A stretch of 64,000 nt of DNA from Oscillospiraceae bacterium (GTDB taxonomy: Bacteria; Bacillota; Clostridia; Oscillospirales; Acutalibacteraceae): NCBI GenBank assembly GCA_012520505.1, contig JAAYOC010000026.1, positions 62,001 through 126,000 of the forward strand, given 5' to 3'. This document shows, piece by piece, positions 1-9,039 of this stretch (the first letter of the stretch is position 1; every line of letters begins with the position of its first letter). Under the pieces are notes generated by a model. It did not search any database, was not told the origin of the DNA, and saw nothing but the letters and a program-made list of their open reading frames with translations. The translations under genes were made by a program, and so were the position numbers.

Positions 1-14
1 TTTATCACTCAAAA

Positions 15-1880
15 TTACACTTCCCCTAAAATCTTCTCTACCATTCTTTTTGGTGATAAATTAAATTCTTCTTGAAGTTCCTGTATAGTTGCATGATGCA
101 CAAAGGAATTTTCAACTGCTACATGAACATAACTACCCTTGTAACCTCGTTTTAAAAGTTTATATGCAAATGATTCACCTGCGCCACCACTCTTAGCACC
201 TTCCTCAAAGAAGAACAATTTTTCGGTCTTCATTCCTTCAATGAGGGCTATGCTTGGAATAGGCCACACACGATTAAGTTTAATAACTTTTATATCTTTT
301 CCAAGTTTAGCAAGTTCTTCTTTTGCCAAAACTGCATTAGAAAAAAGAGAGCCATAAATTACAATTGCAGTAGTTGCCTTTGGATTACCATAAACAGAAG
401 CTGTTTCGTTTAAAGGTTTATAATCATCAGGTATATAGCCTTCTTTGCCGCGAGGATAACGAACCGCCGCCACATTTCCAGGTCCATATATTGCATTTTC
501 GAGCATCATTCCCAATTCTTCATAACAGGAGGGACTATATATTACCGTATCCGGAATAGATTTAAGAAAAGCAACATCTAAAATTCCCTGATGACTTCTT
601 CCGTCCTCCCCTACAAAGCCTGCTCTATCAACGGCTAAAACAACCTTTTGTTTTTGCATTGCAACGTCATGAACAATTTCATCATATGCACGTTGAAGGA
701 AAGTTGAATATACAGCAAAAACGGGTATAAGTCCGCCTTTTGCGAGACCTCCCGCAAAAGTTACCGCATGCTCTTCTGCAATACCTACATCGAAAAAGCG
801 TTCAGGATATTTCTTTGCAAAATTTTGAAGACCTGTTCCCAACGTCATTGCAGCAGTAATTGCACAAATATTCTCATCTTTTGCTGCCAAATTGCAAAGG
901 TAATCTCCAAAAGTATTTGAATAGTCTTTCTTTATGCCTGAATTATTCATAGGAGCACCGGTAGCAATATCAAAACTACCAATACCATGAAATTTTGCAG
1001 GGTCAATTTCTGCGTGATAATACCCTTTTCCTTTGATTGTCTGAATATGTAAAAGAACCGGTTTGTCAAATTCCTTCGCACCCTCAAGTGCTCTACAAAG
1101 TGACTTTATATTATGACCATTTATAGGCCCCATATATGCAAAGCCCAAATCTTCAAAAAAATTACTTTTATACATATAATTTTTCAGCAGTTTCTTAGCT
1201 TCACTTACTCTATCGTGTATCTTCTTACCGTTTGGTAGCATCTCAACCAATTCTATAATTTCTTCTTTTGCACGATAGTAGATTGGATTTGTTCTGATTG
1301 CAGCCAAATATCTGGCCATTGAACCAACATTTGGAGATATAGACATCTCATTATCATTGAGAATAACAATCAAGTTTGTATTATTTCTACCTGCGTTATT
1401 TAAAGCTTCATATACAAGACCACCTGTAATGGAACCATCGCCAATAACAGCAATTGTGAACGATTTAGTATCTTCTTTCATTGTTTTTGCAACTGAAAGA
1501 CCATAGGCTGCCGAAACAGATGTACCTGAATGACCTGCCGCAAAAATATCGTGATTGCTTTCTTCCGGATTAGGAAAACCGGAAAGTCCACCTTTTTTTC
1601 TAAGAGTAGAAAATTTATCATATCTACCTGTAAAAAGTTTATGTGGATATACCTGATGTCCCACATCCCAAATAATTTGGTCAGATGGTGAATCAAAGAC
1701 TTTATGTAAAGCTATAGTCAGTTCTACTATGCCTAAATTAGATGAGAGATGACCACCATTTTTCGAAATGGTGGTAATTAAAGTTTCTCTAACTTCTTTA
1801 GCAAGAACTGTTAAATCCACGTCTGATAAAATTTTGATGTCGTTTGGACTTTTAATCTTATCTAAAAATCTAATTTCCAT
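15..1880 (-). CDS. dxs: 1-deoxy-D-xylulose-5-phosphate synthase
   Basis: The 621-residue product condenses pyruvate with glyceraldehyde 3-phosphate, the first step of the MEP isoprenoid pathway, using thiamine diphosphate. Visible motifs are the cofactor/metal site GDGSITGG followed by NDN (about residues 147-176), the catalytic-glutamate region GIAEEHAVTFAGG (about 370) and DRAGFVGEDGRSHQG (about 420). Length and start (EIRFLDKIKSP, close to the usual LLDKI start) match the family. It is the last gene of the cluster xseA-xseB-ispA-dxs, separated from ispA by 74 bp. The ribosome site is weak: AAGGAT lies about 14 bases before the ATG. The gene is complete, with its stop 15 bases from the window edge. 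IspA, its pathway neighbour, lies just upstream. Confidence 0.97.
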   Translation of the reverse strand: MEIRFLDKIKSPNDIKILSDVDLTVLAKEVRETLITTISKNGGHLSSNLGIVELTIALHKVFDSPSDQIIWDVGHQVYPHKLFTGRYDKFSTLRKKGGLSGFPNPEESNHDIFAAGHSGTSVSAAYGLSVAKTMKEDTKSFTIAVIGDGSITGGLVYEALNNAGRNNTNLIVILNDNEMSISPNVGSMARYLAAIRTNPIYYRAKEEIIELVEMLPNGKKIHDRVSEAKKLLKNYMYKSNFFEDLGFAYMGPINGHNIKSLCRALEGAKEFDKPVLLHIQTIKGKGYYHAEIDPAKFHGIGSFDIATGAPMNNSGIKKDYSNTFGDYLCNLAAKDENICAITAAMTLGTGLQNFAKKYPERFFDVGIAEEHAVTFAGGLAKGGLIPVFAVYSTFLQRAYDEIVHDVAMQKQKVVLAVDRAGFVGEDGRSHQGILDVAFLKSIPDTVIYSPSCYEELGMMLENAIYGPGNVAAVRYPRGKEGYIPDDYKPLNETASVYGNPKATTAIVIYGSLFSNAVLAKEELAKLGKDIKVIKLNRVWPIPSIALIEGMKTEKLFFFEEGAKSGGAGESFAYKLLKRGYKGSYVHVAVENSFVHHATIQELQEEFNLSPKRMVEKILGEV

Positions 1881-1892
1881 AACTTAAATCTG

Positions 1893-1930
1893 TATCCTTA
1901 ATTTGCATTCTTGTCCTTAATTTTGCATCC
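1893..1930. repeat. short direct repeat between ispA and dxs
   Basis: Two near-identical copies of TCCTTAATTT(T)GCATYC lie next to each other in the ispA-dxs gap. No function is apparent; replication slippage in AT-rich spacer DNA is the simplest explanation. Confidence 0.5.
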
Positions 1931-1954
1931 TTTGCTTACATCATTTTTATTTCC

Positions 1955-2857
1955 TTAAAAAGTTCTGCCGAGCAAATATTTTGTACCTTCAATAGCCAAT
2001 TCAGCATTTTCAAAAGTTTTTAAAGCTTTTATTGCCTTTTCAGTATGTTTTTCTGCAAGTTTTTTCGCTCCTTCAACACCAAGAAGTGTTACATAAGTGA
2101 CTTTATCATTTTCAATATCCTGACCAACTTCTTTTCCAAGTTCTTCCGGATTTCCTATAACATCCAACACATCATCAATAATTTGAAAAGCAATACCAAT
2201 ATTTTCAGCAAATATTCTTGCCGCATCATACTGTTGACAAGTTGCGTTTCCGGTAATGCAACCAATTTCAGCAGCCGCACGGAAAAGAGCACCTGTCTTC
2301 AGACGATGAGTTTCCGCTAACTCTTCCAAAGTTAAATCTTTTCTTCCTTCATTCTGAATATCAAGAGTTTGACCACCAATCATTCCAAAGATACCGGCAT
2401 AATTAGCAAGAGCTCTTATACATCTAACAGTTTTTGCAGGAGGAACACCGGCATTCGATGCTATTTGGAAAGCATAGGTCAAAAGAGCATCTCCGGCAAG
2501 AAGTGCATAATCTTCGCCAAACTTTTTATGACAAGACTCTTGACCACGACGAAAAATATCATTATCCATACATGGAAGATCATCATGGATTAATGAATAT
2601 GTATGAATCATTTCAAGAGCACAAGCAAAAGAAATAGCATCTGCAATATTTCCTTTGCATAGCTTACAAAACTCAAGCACTATAATTGGGCGTAAACGTT
2701 TACCACCATTTTCAACACTATATTTGCACGCGTCAGCCACAATTTGATAAGGTAACCCTCTTACTGAAAGATAGTCATCAAGAGTTACATTAATCAAATT
2801 GATGTAAGACTCAAAATGCCTTTTTGCATCTTCTGATAAAACAACTTTATTATTCAT
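1955..2857 (-). CDS. ispA: polyprenyl (farnesyl) diphosphate synthase
   Basis: This 300-residue trans-prenyltransferase condenses dimethylallyl and isopentenyl diphosphates, most likely to farnesyl diphosphate. The first Asp-rich motif is in LIHDDLPCMDND (about residues 89-100) and the second in IDDVLD (about 226), with the KTGALFRAA stretch between them. Length is typical of bacterial IspA. The start codon overlaps the xseB stop by one base (TAATG), so translation is probably coupled. The xseA-xseB-ispA-dxs order is common in Firmicutes. Farnesyl versus geranylgeranyl product length cannot be settled from sequence alone. Confidence 0.93.
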   Translation of the reverse strand: MNNKVVLSEDAKRHFESYINLINVTLDDYLSVRGLPYQIVADACKYSVENGGKRLRPIIVLEFCKLCKGNIADAISFACALEMIHTYSLIHDDLPCMDNDIFRRGQESCHKKFGEDYALLAGDALLTYAFQIASNAGVPPAKTVRCIRALANYAGIFGMIGGQTLDIQNEGRKDLTLEELAETHRLKTGALFRAAAEIGCITGNATCQQYDAARIFAENIGIAFQIIDDVLDVIGNPEELGKEVGQDIENDKVTYVTLLGVEGAKKLAEKHTEKAIKALKTFENAELAIEGTKYLLGRTF

Positions 2858-3057
2858 TAATTTTTTTCCTCCGAAATGCTCGAAAGCTTAACTATTTTTT
2901 GCTCTGCCTCAGTAAGTTCTTTGTTACACTGTGCGGCAAGCTTTGTTCCTTCTTCATAAAGTTTGAGACTTTCATCAAGTTCTAAAGAACCTTCCTCAAG
3001 CTTTGCAACAATTTCTTCAAGCCTTGCCAAAGCCTTTTCATAAGTTAATTCTGGCAT
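2857..3057 (-). CDS. xseB: exodeoxyribonuclease VII small subunit
   Basis: This 66-residue, highly charged helical protein carries the family signature LTYEKALARLEEIVAKLE at its N-terminus, followed by LDESLKLYEEG. XseB subunits assemble on XseA to make the single-strand DNA exonuclease VII. The gene overlaps the end of xseA by 13 bp and ends in a one-base overlap with ispA, so it is translationally coupled on both sides. Confidence 0.95.
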   Translation of the reverse strand: MPELTYEKALARLEEIVAKLEEGSLELDESLKLYEEGTKLAAQCNKELTEAEQKIVKLSSISEEKN

Positions 3058-4274
3058 AAGTGTTTACCCTCCACTTTGCAGTCTGCACTGCCATCTTTAA
3101 AAATTATTTTAATTTTATCGCCTTTGGAAATTTCATTGATACTCTTTATAACTCCCTTTGAGCCTTCTGTTATCGAATAGCCGCGGGCAAGCACCTTAAG
3201 TGGTGAAAATGCATCAAGTTTATTCACAGCAATTGAAAAGTCGCTCTTTTTCCTATTTTGTAAAGCTAAAACAGATGATTGCATTCTGTCAAGATAATTA
3301 TCGAGAATTAATCTGCGTTCATTAATCAAGGTCGTTGGACCTTGCATTACTCTTCGTTCAACAAGAGCAGAAAGAATTTTTCTAAGACCAACTGTTTTAT
3401 CAACAATTGCGCGTCCTGCTCTCATGAATAAATCATTTATTCTTTGCAACTCCTCTGTAATATCCGGAGTTGCAAGTTCAGCAGCGACAGATGGTGTCGG
3501 AGCTCTAAGATCCGAAACAAAATCAGCAATAGTAAAGTCAATTTCATGACCTATACCGGAAATTACCGGGGTTTTACAATTATAGATTGCTCTTGCAACA
3601 CTCTCATCGTTAAAACACCATAAGTCTTCTATAGAACCGCCACCACGCACAAGAAGAATTACATCTACTTTTCCATACTCACCATCATATGAATCTAATT
3701 TTTCAAGTGCCTCTATTATCGTAGGTGGGGCTGTTTCTCCTTGCACTATTGCAGGAGCTAAAAGTACTAATGCCTTTGGATATCTGCGTAAGAGAACATT
3801 TTTAACATCATCAAAAGCTGCTGCCGTTTCTGATGTCACAACACCAATCACCTTTGGATATTTGGGTATTGGTTTTTTATGTGAATCATCAAACAGACCT
3901 TCCTTTTCAAGTTTCTCTTTAAGTTGTTCAAAGGCAATACTTAATGCTCCCACACCGTCAGGTTGCATATTTTCAATATAGACCTGATATTGACCATCTC
4001 TTGAAAAAACTGAAACACTTCCAAAAACGATAACTTTCATACCGTTTTCAGGCATAAATTTTAATTTTGAAGCATTACCTCTAAACATAACTGCACGAAT
4101 GGAAGACTTTTCATCCTTAAGTGTCATATACATGTGCCCGCTTGAATGAGCTTTAAAATTTGAAATTTCGCCAACTAAAAATAAAGCCTTCAACGTTACA
4201 TTTTGGTCAAGGATTGATTTTATATAATTATTCAGTTGCTCAACAGAATAAACTTCCGGTCTAACTGAGTCCAT
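3045..4274 (-). CDS. xseA: exodeoxyribonuclease VII large subunit
   Basis: The 409-residue catalytic subunit of exonuclease VII degrades single-stranded DNA from both ends. An OB-fold DNA-binding domain occupies about residues 1-100 (LFLVGEISNFKAHSSGHMY). The catalytic domain contains VVTSETAAAFDDVKNVLLRR, RGGGSIEDLWCFNDE and SGIGHEIDFTIADFVSDLRA, followed by a helical region that binds XseB. The ATG has a good AGGAG site 8-9 bases upstream. It lies between the TsaD paralog and xseB in the housekeeping cluster. Confidence 0.96.
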   Translation of the reverse strand: MDSVRPEVYSVEQLNNYIKSILDQNVTLKALFLVGEISNFKAHSSGHMYMTLKDEKSSIRAVMFRGNASKLKFMPENGMKVIVFGSVSVFSRDGQYQVYIENMQPDGVGALSIAFEQLKEKLEKEGLFDDSHKKPIPKYPKVIGVVTSETAAAFDDVKNVLLRRYPKALVLLAPAIVQGETAPPTIIEALEKLDSYDGEYGKVDVILLVRGGGSIEDLWCFNDESVARAIYNCKTPVISGIGHEIDFTIADFVSDLRAPTPSVAAELATPDITEELQRINDLFMRAGRAIVDKTVGLRKILSALVERRVMQGPTTLINERRLILDNYLDRMQSSVLALQNRKKSDFSIAVNKLDAFSPLKVLARGYSITEGSKGVIKSINEISKGDKIKIIFKDGSADCKVEGKHLCQN

Positions 4275-4296
4275 ACTAAATAAATCTCCTGATATT

Positions 4297-5220
4297 TTAA
4301 TTTTCTACAATTTTTGCAAGAATTGCGATACCGGCGGCATTATCTGATGATAATTCAGGTACTGCAAAATAAGAATTAGGTGCTGCAAAAGCTTCTTGAA
4401 GTATATGATTAGACATGACACCACCGGAAAATACAACTGGAAGTTCGGGATATTTTAAAGTTGCATTTTCATACATAACTTTCAAAGCAGCCTCTATGTA
4501 TTTTAAACAATAAAGTGCTACATCTTCAAAAGTTTCACCTGTTTCAATCATTTTTTTACATTTATTTTCAACACCTGATAAGCTTGGATTCCCGTTTATA
4601 TGTGCAATATCAACTTTATATATTTTTACTGATTGTCTTGCAAGCTTTTCAAGTTCCGGACCACAAGGAAAATCAAGTCCCAGCATAAGACCGACACGGT
4701 CAATTACTTGACCGGCTTTAACATCTGACGATGAGTTGATTAAGCTTGCAGTAATTGGAGAGCGTTCTGAAGTTCCAATAAGAAGAGATTCCGTCGTACC
4801 GCCGGAAACATGGAAAGCTAAAAAAATTTTTCCTATTAAATCTAGTTTTTTTGTTGAAAAAAGAGCAGCTGCAATATGTCCTTCCTGATGTGAAAACTCA
4901 TAAAGTGGCACTTTTAGAGTTTTCGCAATACCGGTAGCAAATGTATGTCCGACTGTAAAGCACGGCATATATGAGCCTTCTACAGAACGAGGTCTTACTG
5001 ATACTCCCACAGCCTTAATATCATTCGGCAAATCAAATTCTAAAAATAAATTGCGAAGATGTTGTACATGGTGAAATACGGCATCCGATTGGCGAAGACC
5101 TTTTTCTCCACTTTTTACAGGAAGCAGCTTTCTCTTTTGAATTATCTGATTTGTTGTTGCATCATACAAGGCAACTGAAGTAGTGTAGTTACTTGTATCA
5201 AAACCTAGATAATAAGCCAT
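4297..5220 (-). CDS. TsaD/Kae1-family ASKHA protein (paralog)
   Basis: This 307-residue protein belongs to the TsaD/Kae1 (former peptidase M22) family. It keeps the N-terminal phosphate-binding strand LGFDTSNYTTSVAL, the iron-binding HxxxH motif (HQEGH, about residue 115) and the nucleotide-binding end PVVFSGGVMSN. True TsaD acts in tRNA t6A synthesis and is normally about 335 residues. This shorter relative next to nusB and xseA is a form common in Clostridia whose role is not settled. It is read as a paralog rather than the essential TsaD, because no tsaB or tsaE is nearby. The start overlaps the nusB stop by one base, so the two are coupled. Confidence 0.8.
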   Translation of the reverse strand: MAYYLGFDTSNYTTSVALYDATTNQIIQKRKLLPVKSGEKGLRQSDAVFHHVQHLRNLFLEFDLPNDIKAVGVSVRPRSVEGSYMPCFTVGHTFATGIAKTLKVPLYEFSHQEGHIAAALFSTKKLDLIGKIFLAFHVSGGTTESLLIGTSERSPITASLINSSSDVKAGQVIDRVGLMLGLDFPCGPELEKLARQSVKIYKVDIAHINGNPSLSGVENKCKKMIETGETFEDVALYCLKYIEAALKVMYENATLKYPELPVVFSGGVMSNHILQEAFAAPNSYFAVPELSSDNAAGIAILAKIVEN

Positions 5221-5615
5221 TACATATTCCTCGAAATTGTACCTAGAATTCCGTTTATAAATTGACTGTCTTCTTTACTAGCATATTTCTTTGCTATTTC
5301 TACCGCCTCATTAATTGATACACCAACTGGAATATCCTCAAAGAAAAAAATTTCACAAACCGCAATACGAAGTATAGAAAGAGATACTTTTGTTATCCTA
5401 TTTAAACTCCATCCACTTGCAAATTCAGTTATTTTTTTATCAATAAACTCAATATTTTTTACAGTCTGAGTCGCAAGTTTTTCAGTAAACTTTGAAGGCT
5501 GCATAAACTCTGACTCTACTGCCATAGTAAAAATATCTTCAACTTCAGTTTCAGGATTAAATGCTTTTTCATAGACAAGAACAAAAGCTTGTTCTCTCTC
5601 TTGACTTCTGTTCAT
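5220..5615 (-). CDS. nusB: transcription antitermination factor NusB
   Basis: The 131-residue all-helical RNA-binding protein joins NusE and boxA RNA in rRNA antitermination. Family features are RSQEREQAFVLVYEK at the N-terminus and the C-terminal GVSINEAVEIAKKYASKED...FINGILG. The longest ORF starts 20 codons earlier, but the start at 5615 has an AGGAG site seven bases before it and gives the usual NusB length. A hairpin at 5656-5686 separates it from the Asp23-family gene. Confidence 0.95.
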   Translation of the reverse strand: MNRSQEREQAFVLVYEKAFNPETEVEDIFTMAVESEFMQPSKFTEKLATQTVKNIEFIDKKITEFASGWSLNRITKVSLSILRIAVCEIFFFEDIPVGVSINEAVEIAKKYASKEDSQFINGILGTISRNM

Positions 5616-5655
5616 GATTACTCCTTTAAACTCAAAAAAACTTCCTTTAAAATAA

Positions 5656-5686
5656 CCCTTTGTGACAAAATTCAAATCACAAAGGG
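5656..5686 (-). terminator. hairpin between the Asp23-family gene and nusB
   Basis: A 10-bp stem, CCCTTTGTGA/TCACAAAGGG, with an 11-base loop is followed on the minus strand by TTATTTTAA. The U-tract is weak, so this is more likely a partial terminator or processing hairpin that lowers nusB-cluster expression than a full stop. Confidence 0.5.
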
Positions 5687-5699
5687 CTTCATTTCGTCA

Positions 5700-6086
5700 T
5701 TAAATATCTTTAGGTTCAGCAGGAGCAACTAACTCCGGGATATCATCTGAAATTCCTGTAATTGTAACGTCAACTTTCGTTACAAGACGACCTGTCATGT
5801 TTTGTACAGCTGATTTTATTGCATTCTGTACAGCAACAGAAACCTCCGGAATTTGTGCAGAACTTGACAATATTAGAAACACCTGAAGTTTAATATCATA
5901 GTCACTTAATGTAACTTTTACATGTTTTAAATTATCTGCATTAATCTTAAATGCTGTATAAACATCTGTCGGTCTATTTCCAAGATCCACAACACCTTCA
6001 ACATCTTTTGCAGCGTTAATAGCAATTGTAGCAATTACTTCTTCAGAAATGGTAAGACCTGAAGAAAAATTATTATAATCTGACAT
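5700..6086 (-). CDS. Asp23/Gls24 family envelope stress protein
   Basis: This 128-residue protein of the Asp23 (DUF322) family has the typical core ISEEVIATIAINAAKDVEGVVDL and a second half predicted as alternating strands and helices (VKVTLSDYDIKLQVFLIL). In staphylococci the founding member is a membrane-tethered cell-envelope stress protein, and in Clostridia a copy usually sits in front of nusB, as here. The start at 6086 is preferred over one 19 codons upstream because GGAGG lies before it. A candidate minus-strand promoter (TTGCAA, 16 bp, TATTGT) lies in the gap shared with yfhO. Confidence 0.88.
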   Translation of the reverse strand: MSDYNNFSSGLTISEEVIATIAINAAKDVEGVVDLGNRPTDVYTAFKINADNLKHVKVTLSDYDIKLQVFLILSSSAQIPEVSVAVQNAIKSAVQNMTGRLVTKVDVTITGISDDIPELVAPAEPKDI

Positions 6087-6200
6087 TAATTTATCCTCCA
6101 CATAGTTTTGCATAAACATACATGAATAATAACATATATTCATTATTTAAACAATACTAATTTACCTAATAATTGCAAAGAAATTGATTTAAAAGTTTCA

Positions 6201-6229
6201 TTGAAAGCAACACCGACTTTTGCTATACT
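6201..6229 (+). promoter_or_regulatory. promoter of yfhO
   Basis: TTGAAA (6201-6206), a 17-base spacer and TATACT (6224-6229) form a good sigma-A promoter. Transcription would start near 6236, so the gene cannot begin at the ATG at 6201. Confidence 0.75.
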
Positions 6230-6272
6230 AAATTTATTACTTAGAAGGCCATTTCAAGGAGCGATTCACCTT

Positions 6273-9008
6273 ATGAAATCTGAAAAATTAAAAAATTTTG
6301 ACAAGTCAAAGAGTTTTGACAAAACAAAAGATTCTAAAGTATTCAAAATAATCAAAAAAATAATGAATTCAAAAATTTTCAAAAAAGGAATGGAAAACAA
6401 ATTTGTTCTCCTATCTTTTTTTGTTTCTATTTTCATCTATCTACTTATAGCGCTCTGCTATGAAATGGTGCCTTTTGGCGATATTACAATTCTTAGAATG
6501 GACCTTTATCATCAATACGGACCTCTTTTTGCAGAACTGTATGACAGAATTGTTTCCGGTAAAAGTCTAATTTACTCTTGGCAATCAGGTGGCGGAAGTA
6601 GTTTTCTTGGAAATTATTTTAATTATTTATCTAGCCCGTTTTCCTTTTTGATTCTTCTTTTTGGACATAAAAATATTACTGAAGCAATTTCATTTCTCAT
6701 TATGCTTAAAGGAGCTTTATCCGCCGGAACATTCACCTACTACTTAAAAGAATCCGATGAGTTCAAAAAACATGATGCAATTGCTGCAGGTTTCGGTCTT
6801 CTCTATGCATTTTCAGGATATTTTATTGCATATTATTGGAATGTTATGTGGCTTGATGGCATGTATTTATTGCCTCTTGTTATTTTAGGATTAGAAAGAA
6901 TCATTGATGGAAGAAATTCAAAACTATATGTTTTATCACTCGCAATCCTTATGTTTGCAACATTTTACATAGCTTACATGGTTTGTATTTTTGCTGTACT
7001 TTACGCAATCATGTATTACTTTGGCAAATATCCTATTTCCAAAGAATTACCAAAAGCAATCATTCGTTTTATTTTATATTCACTTTTAGCTGGTGGACTT
7101 GCTGCAATAACACTTTTTCCAACAGCTTTTGTGCTACGTTCCTGTTCAGCAACATCCGGAACATTTCCGACAGAAGTTTCAACCTACTTTAATTTATTCG
7201 ACTTTCTAGCAAACCATCTTGCCAGCCTTGAACCTACTATACGTAGTAGTGGAGAAGATGTTCTTCCAAACATCTTTTGTGGTGTAGGTACTATACTTTT
7301 AGCACTTTTATATCTTTATATTCCATCAATTTCTCTTAAAGAAAAAATCTCAAGAATATTAATGCTGGTTACCCTGTTTCTTTCATTTAATCTAAACTAT
7401 CTAAACTTCATTTGGCATGCTTTTCATTTTCCAAATGATCTTCCATATAGATTTTCTTTTATATATTCATTCATGCTTTTAACAATTGGATTTAAGGCAC
7501 TTGTTCGTATCAATGAAATTGAAAAGAAAACCTTACTTAGCATAGGTCTAGGTATAACAATATTCATTGTTATCATTGAAAAGATTGGTTCAAAAAATGT
7601 TCTCACTGAAACAATTGTCATCAGTCTTATTTTCGTTGTACTTTATACAATCGGATTTTCACTTATAGGCAATAAAAAATTCCAAGCAACTGCAGTAGCC
7701 AGTTTCATCTTTTGCTGTATGTTTGCTGAGATAGCAGTTGCAAATACCGAGCACTATGATATTGACCAACCAAAAGAAAATTATACCGGTGATTACCCAT
7801 CATTTAAAATGCTAAAAAAGGAGCTTGATAAAACGTACGGTGATGACACCTACAGAATGGAACTTACAAATCTTAGAACTCGTATGGATCCATCTTGGTA
7901 TGGTTATAATGGTCTCTCGACCTTTTCTTCAATGGCATATGAAACTTCTTCAAATCTTTATCATAACTTAGGTTCATTTGGCAACTACATAAACAGCTAT
8001 ACTTACAAACCACAAACTCCCGTCTTTAATGCAATGTTTGCACTTAAGTATCTTGTTAATAACACTGAAACAGCTTGCACTGACCCTATTGATAATGCCG
8101 ATGCAAATAAACTAAATCCAAAATATTACACCTCCATTTACACACTAGATAAATTTGTAGCATATGAGAATAATTATGCTCTTCCAATCGCCTACTGTGT
8201 AAATAAAGATGTGCGTGGTTTTACTACTGTTTCCGGTAACCCTTTTGAAGCACAAGCAAATTATTGGGAAAGAGCAACAGGTATAGACAATGTTTTTAGA
8301 ATAGTTCCAATTACCAATATAAGCTACAACAATATTCAAGATTTTGGTGAAATTTCCGGATTTGAAGTTTTTACTTTTAACAAAGTAATACCTGACGATT
8401 CTGCTTCATTAACTGTTCAAATTACGCCTGATTACACCGGTAGTATCTATCTGTATGTAAATTCAAATAATGTTAATGCCATAACCATTCGAAATACCGA
8501 AGATACATTTTTTAAGACTCAATACACTTCTGAGGAATATATTTATGATTTAGGCGATCATAATGCAGGCATTCCATTATTTATAGACATTCCAATCTCC
8601 GAAGGTGAAACCGGCACAGTAGAAATCTACTGTTATGCGCTTGATTACGATAAATTTATTGAAGGATACGAAATTTTAAGTGCTAACACCTTCAAAATAA
8701 AAAAGCAAACAGACACAAAAATTACCGGCACTGTAACTGTTCCAAAAGATTCTATTCTCTACACATCAATTAACTATGATAATAGCTGGAAAGTATATGT
8801 AGATGGCAAAAAGCTTGATGATTCCAAGATATATGCTATTGCAGATGCGCTCATTGCAATAGATATTCCAAAAGGAACTCACGAAGTAACATTTAAATAT
8901 CAAGCAAAAGGACTTATTCCCGGAGCAATTATTTCGGGAGTGTCGCTTTTAATTTTAATTGCTCTTTTTGCAATACAAAGAAAGCCTCGGCAAGATGCCG
9001 AGGCTTAA
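6273..9008 (+). CDS. YfhO-family polytopic membrane protein
   Basis: This 911-residue membrane protein resembles Bacillus YfhO, a GT-C-like family implicated in glycosylation of teichoic acids or other envelope polymers. After a short Lys-rich cytoplasmic tail there are roughly a dozen membrane segments up to about residue 500. A large extracytoplasmic beta-rich domain (about 510-880) follows, then one last membrane helix and a basic end. The motif MDLYHQYGPLFAEL after the first helix and YSWQSGGGSSFLGN are typical of the family. The start at 6273 has AAGGAG upstream and lies downstream of the promoter. It is one of two plus-strand genes and stands alone. The substrate cannot be deduced. Confidence 0.87.
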   Translation: MKSEKLKNFDKSKSFDKTKDSKVFKIIKKIMNSKIFKKGMENKFVLLSFFVSIFIYLLIALCYEMVPFGDITILRMDLYHQYGPLFAELYDRIVSGKSLIYSWQSGGGSSFLGNYFNYLSSPFSFLILLFGHKNITEAISFLIMLKGALSAGTFTYYLKESDEFKKHDAIAAGFGLLYAFSGYFIAYYWNVMWLDGMYLLPLVILGLERIIDGRNSKLYVLSLAILMFATFYIAYMVCIFAVLYAIMYYFGKYPISKELPKAIIRFILYSLLAGGLAAITLFPTAFVLRSCSATSGTFPTEVSTYFNLFDFLANHLASLEPTIRSSGEDVLPNIFCGVGTILLALLYLYIPSISLKEKISRILMLVTLFLSFNLNYLNFIWHAFHFPNDLPYRFSFIYSFMLLTIGFKALVRINEIEKKTLLSIGLGITIFIVIIEKIGSKNVLTETIVISLIFVVLYTIGFSLIGNKKFQATAVASFIFCCMFAEIAVANTEHYDIDQPKENYTGDYPSFKMLKKELDKTYGDDTYRMELTNLRTRMDPSWYGYNGLSTFSSMAYETSSNLYHNLGSFGNYINSYTYKPQTPVFNAMFALKYLVNNTETACTDPIDNADANKLNPKYYTSIYTLDKFVAYENNYALPIAYCVNKDVRGFTTVSGNPFEAQANYWERATGIDNVFRIVPITNISYNNIQDFGEISGFEVFTFNKVIPDDSASLTVQITPDYTGSIYLYVNSNNVNAITIRNTEDTFFKTQYTSEEYIYDLGDHNAGIPLFIDIPISEGETGTVEIYCYALDYDKFIEGYEILSANTFKIKKQTDTKITGTVTVPKDSILYTSINYDNSWKVYVDGKKLDDSKIYAIADALIAIDIPKGTHEVTFKYQAKGLIPGAIISGVSLLILIALFAIQRKPRQDAEA

Positions 9009-9019
9009 GTTTTATTTTG
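8982..9019. terminator. bidirectional terminator overlapping the yfhO stop codon
   Basis: The perfect 11-bp stem AAGCCTCGGCA/TGCCGAGGCTT (8982-8992 and 8996-9006) with a 3-base loop is followed by TTTTATTTTG on the plus strand. On the minus strand TTTCTTTG follows it. The stem encodes the last residues of YfhO and its second arm runs into the TAA, so it can end both yfhO and apt transcripts. Confidence 0.85.
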
Positions 9020-9039
9020 TCTGACTGCATACTTTTTAC

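Noticed and set aside
6201-6272. N-terminal extension of YfhO from the ATG at 6201
   Set aside because: That ATG overlaps the -35 box of a good promoter, and the ATG at 6273 has a proper ribosome site.
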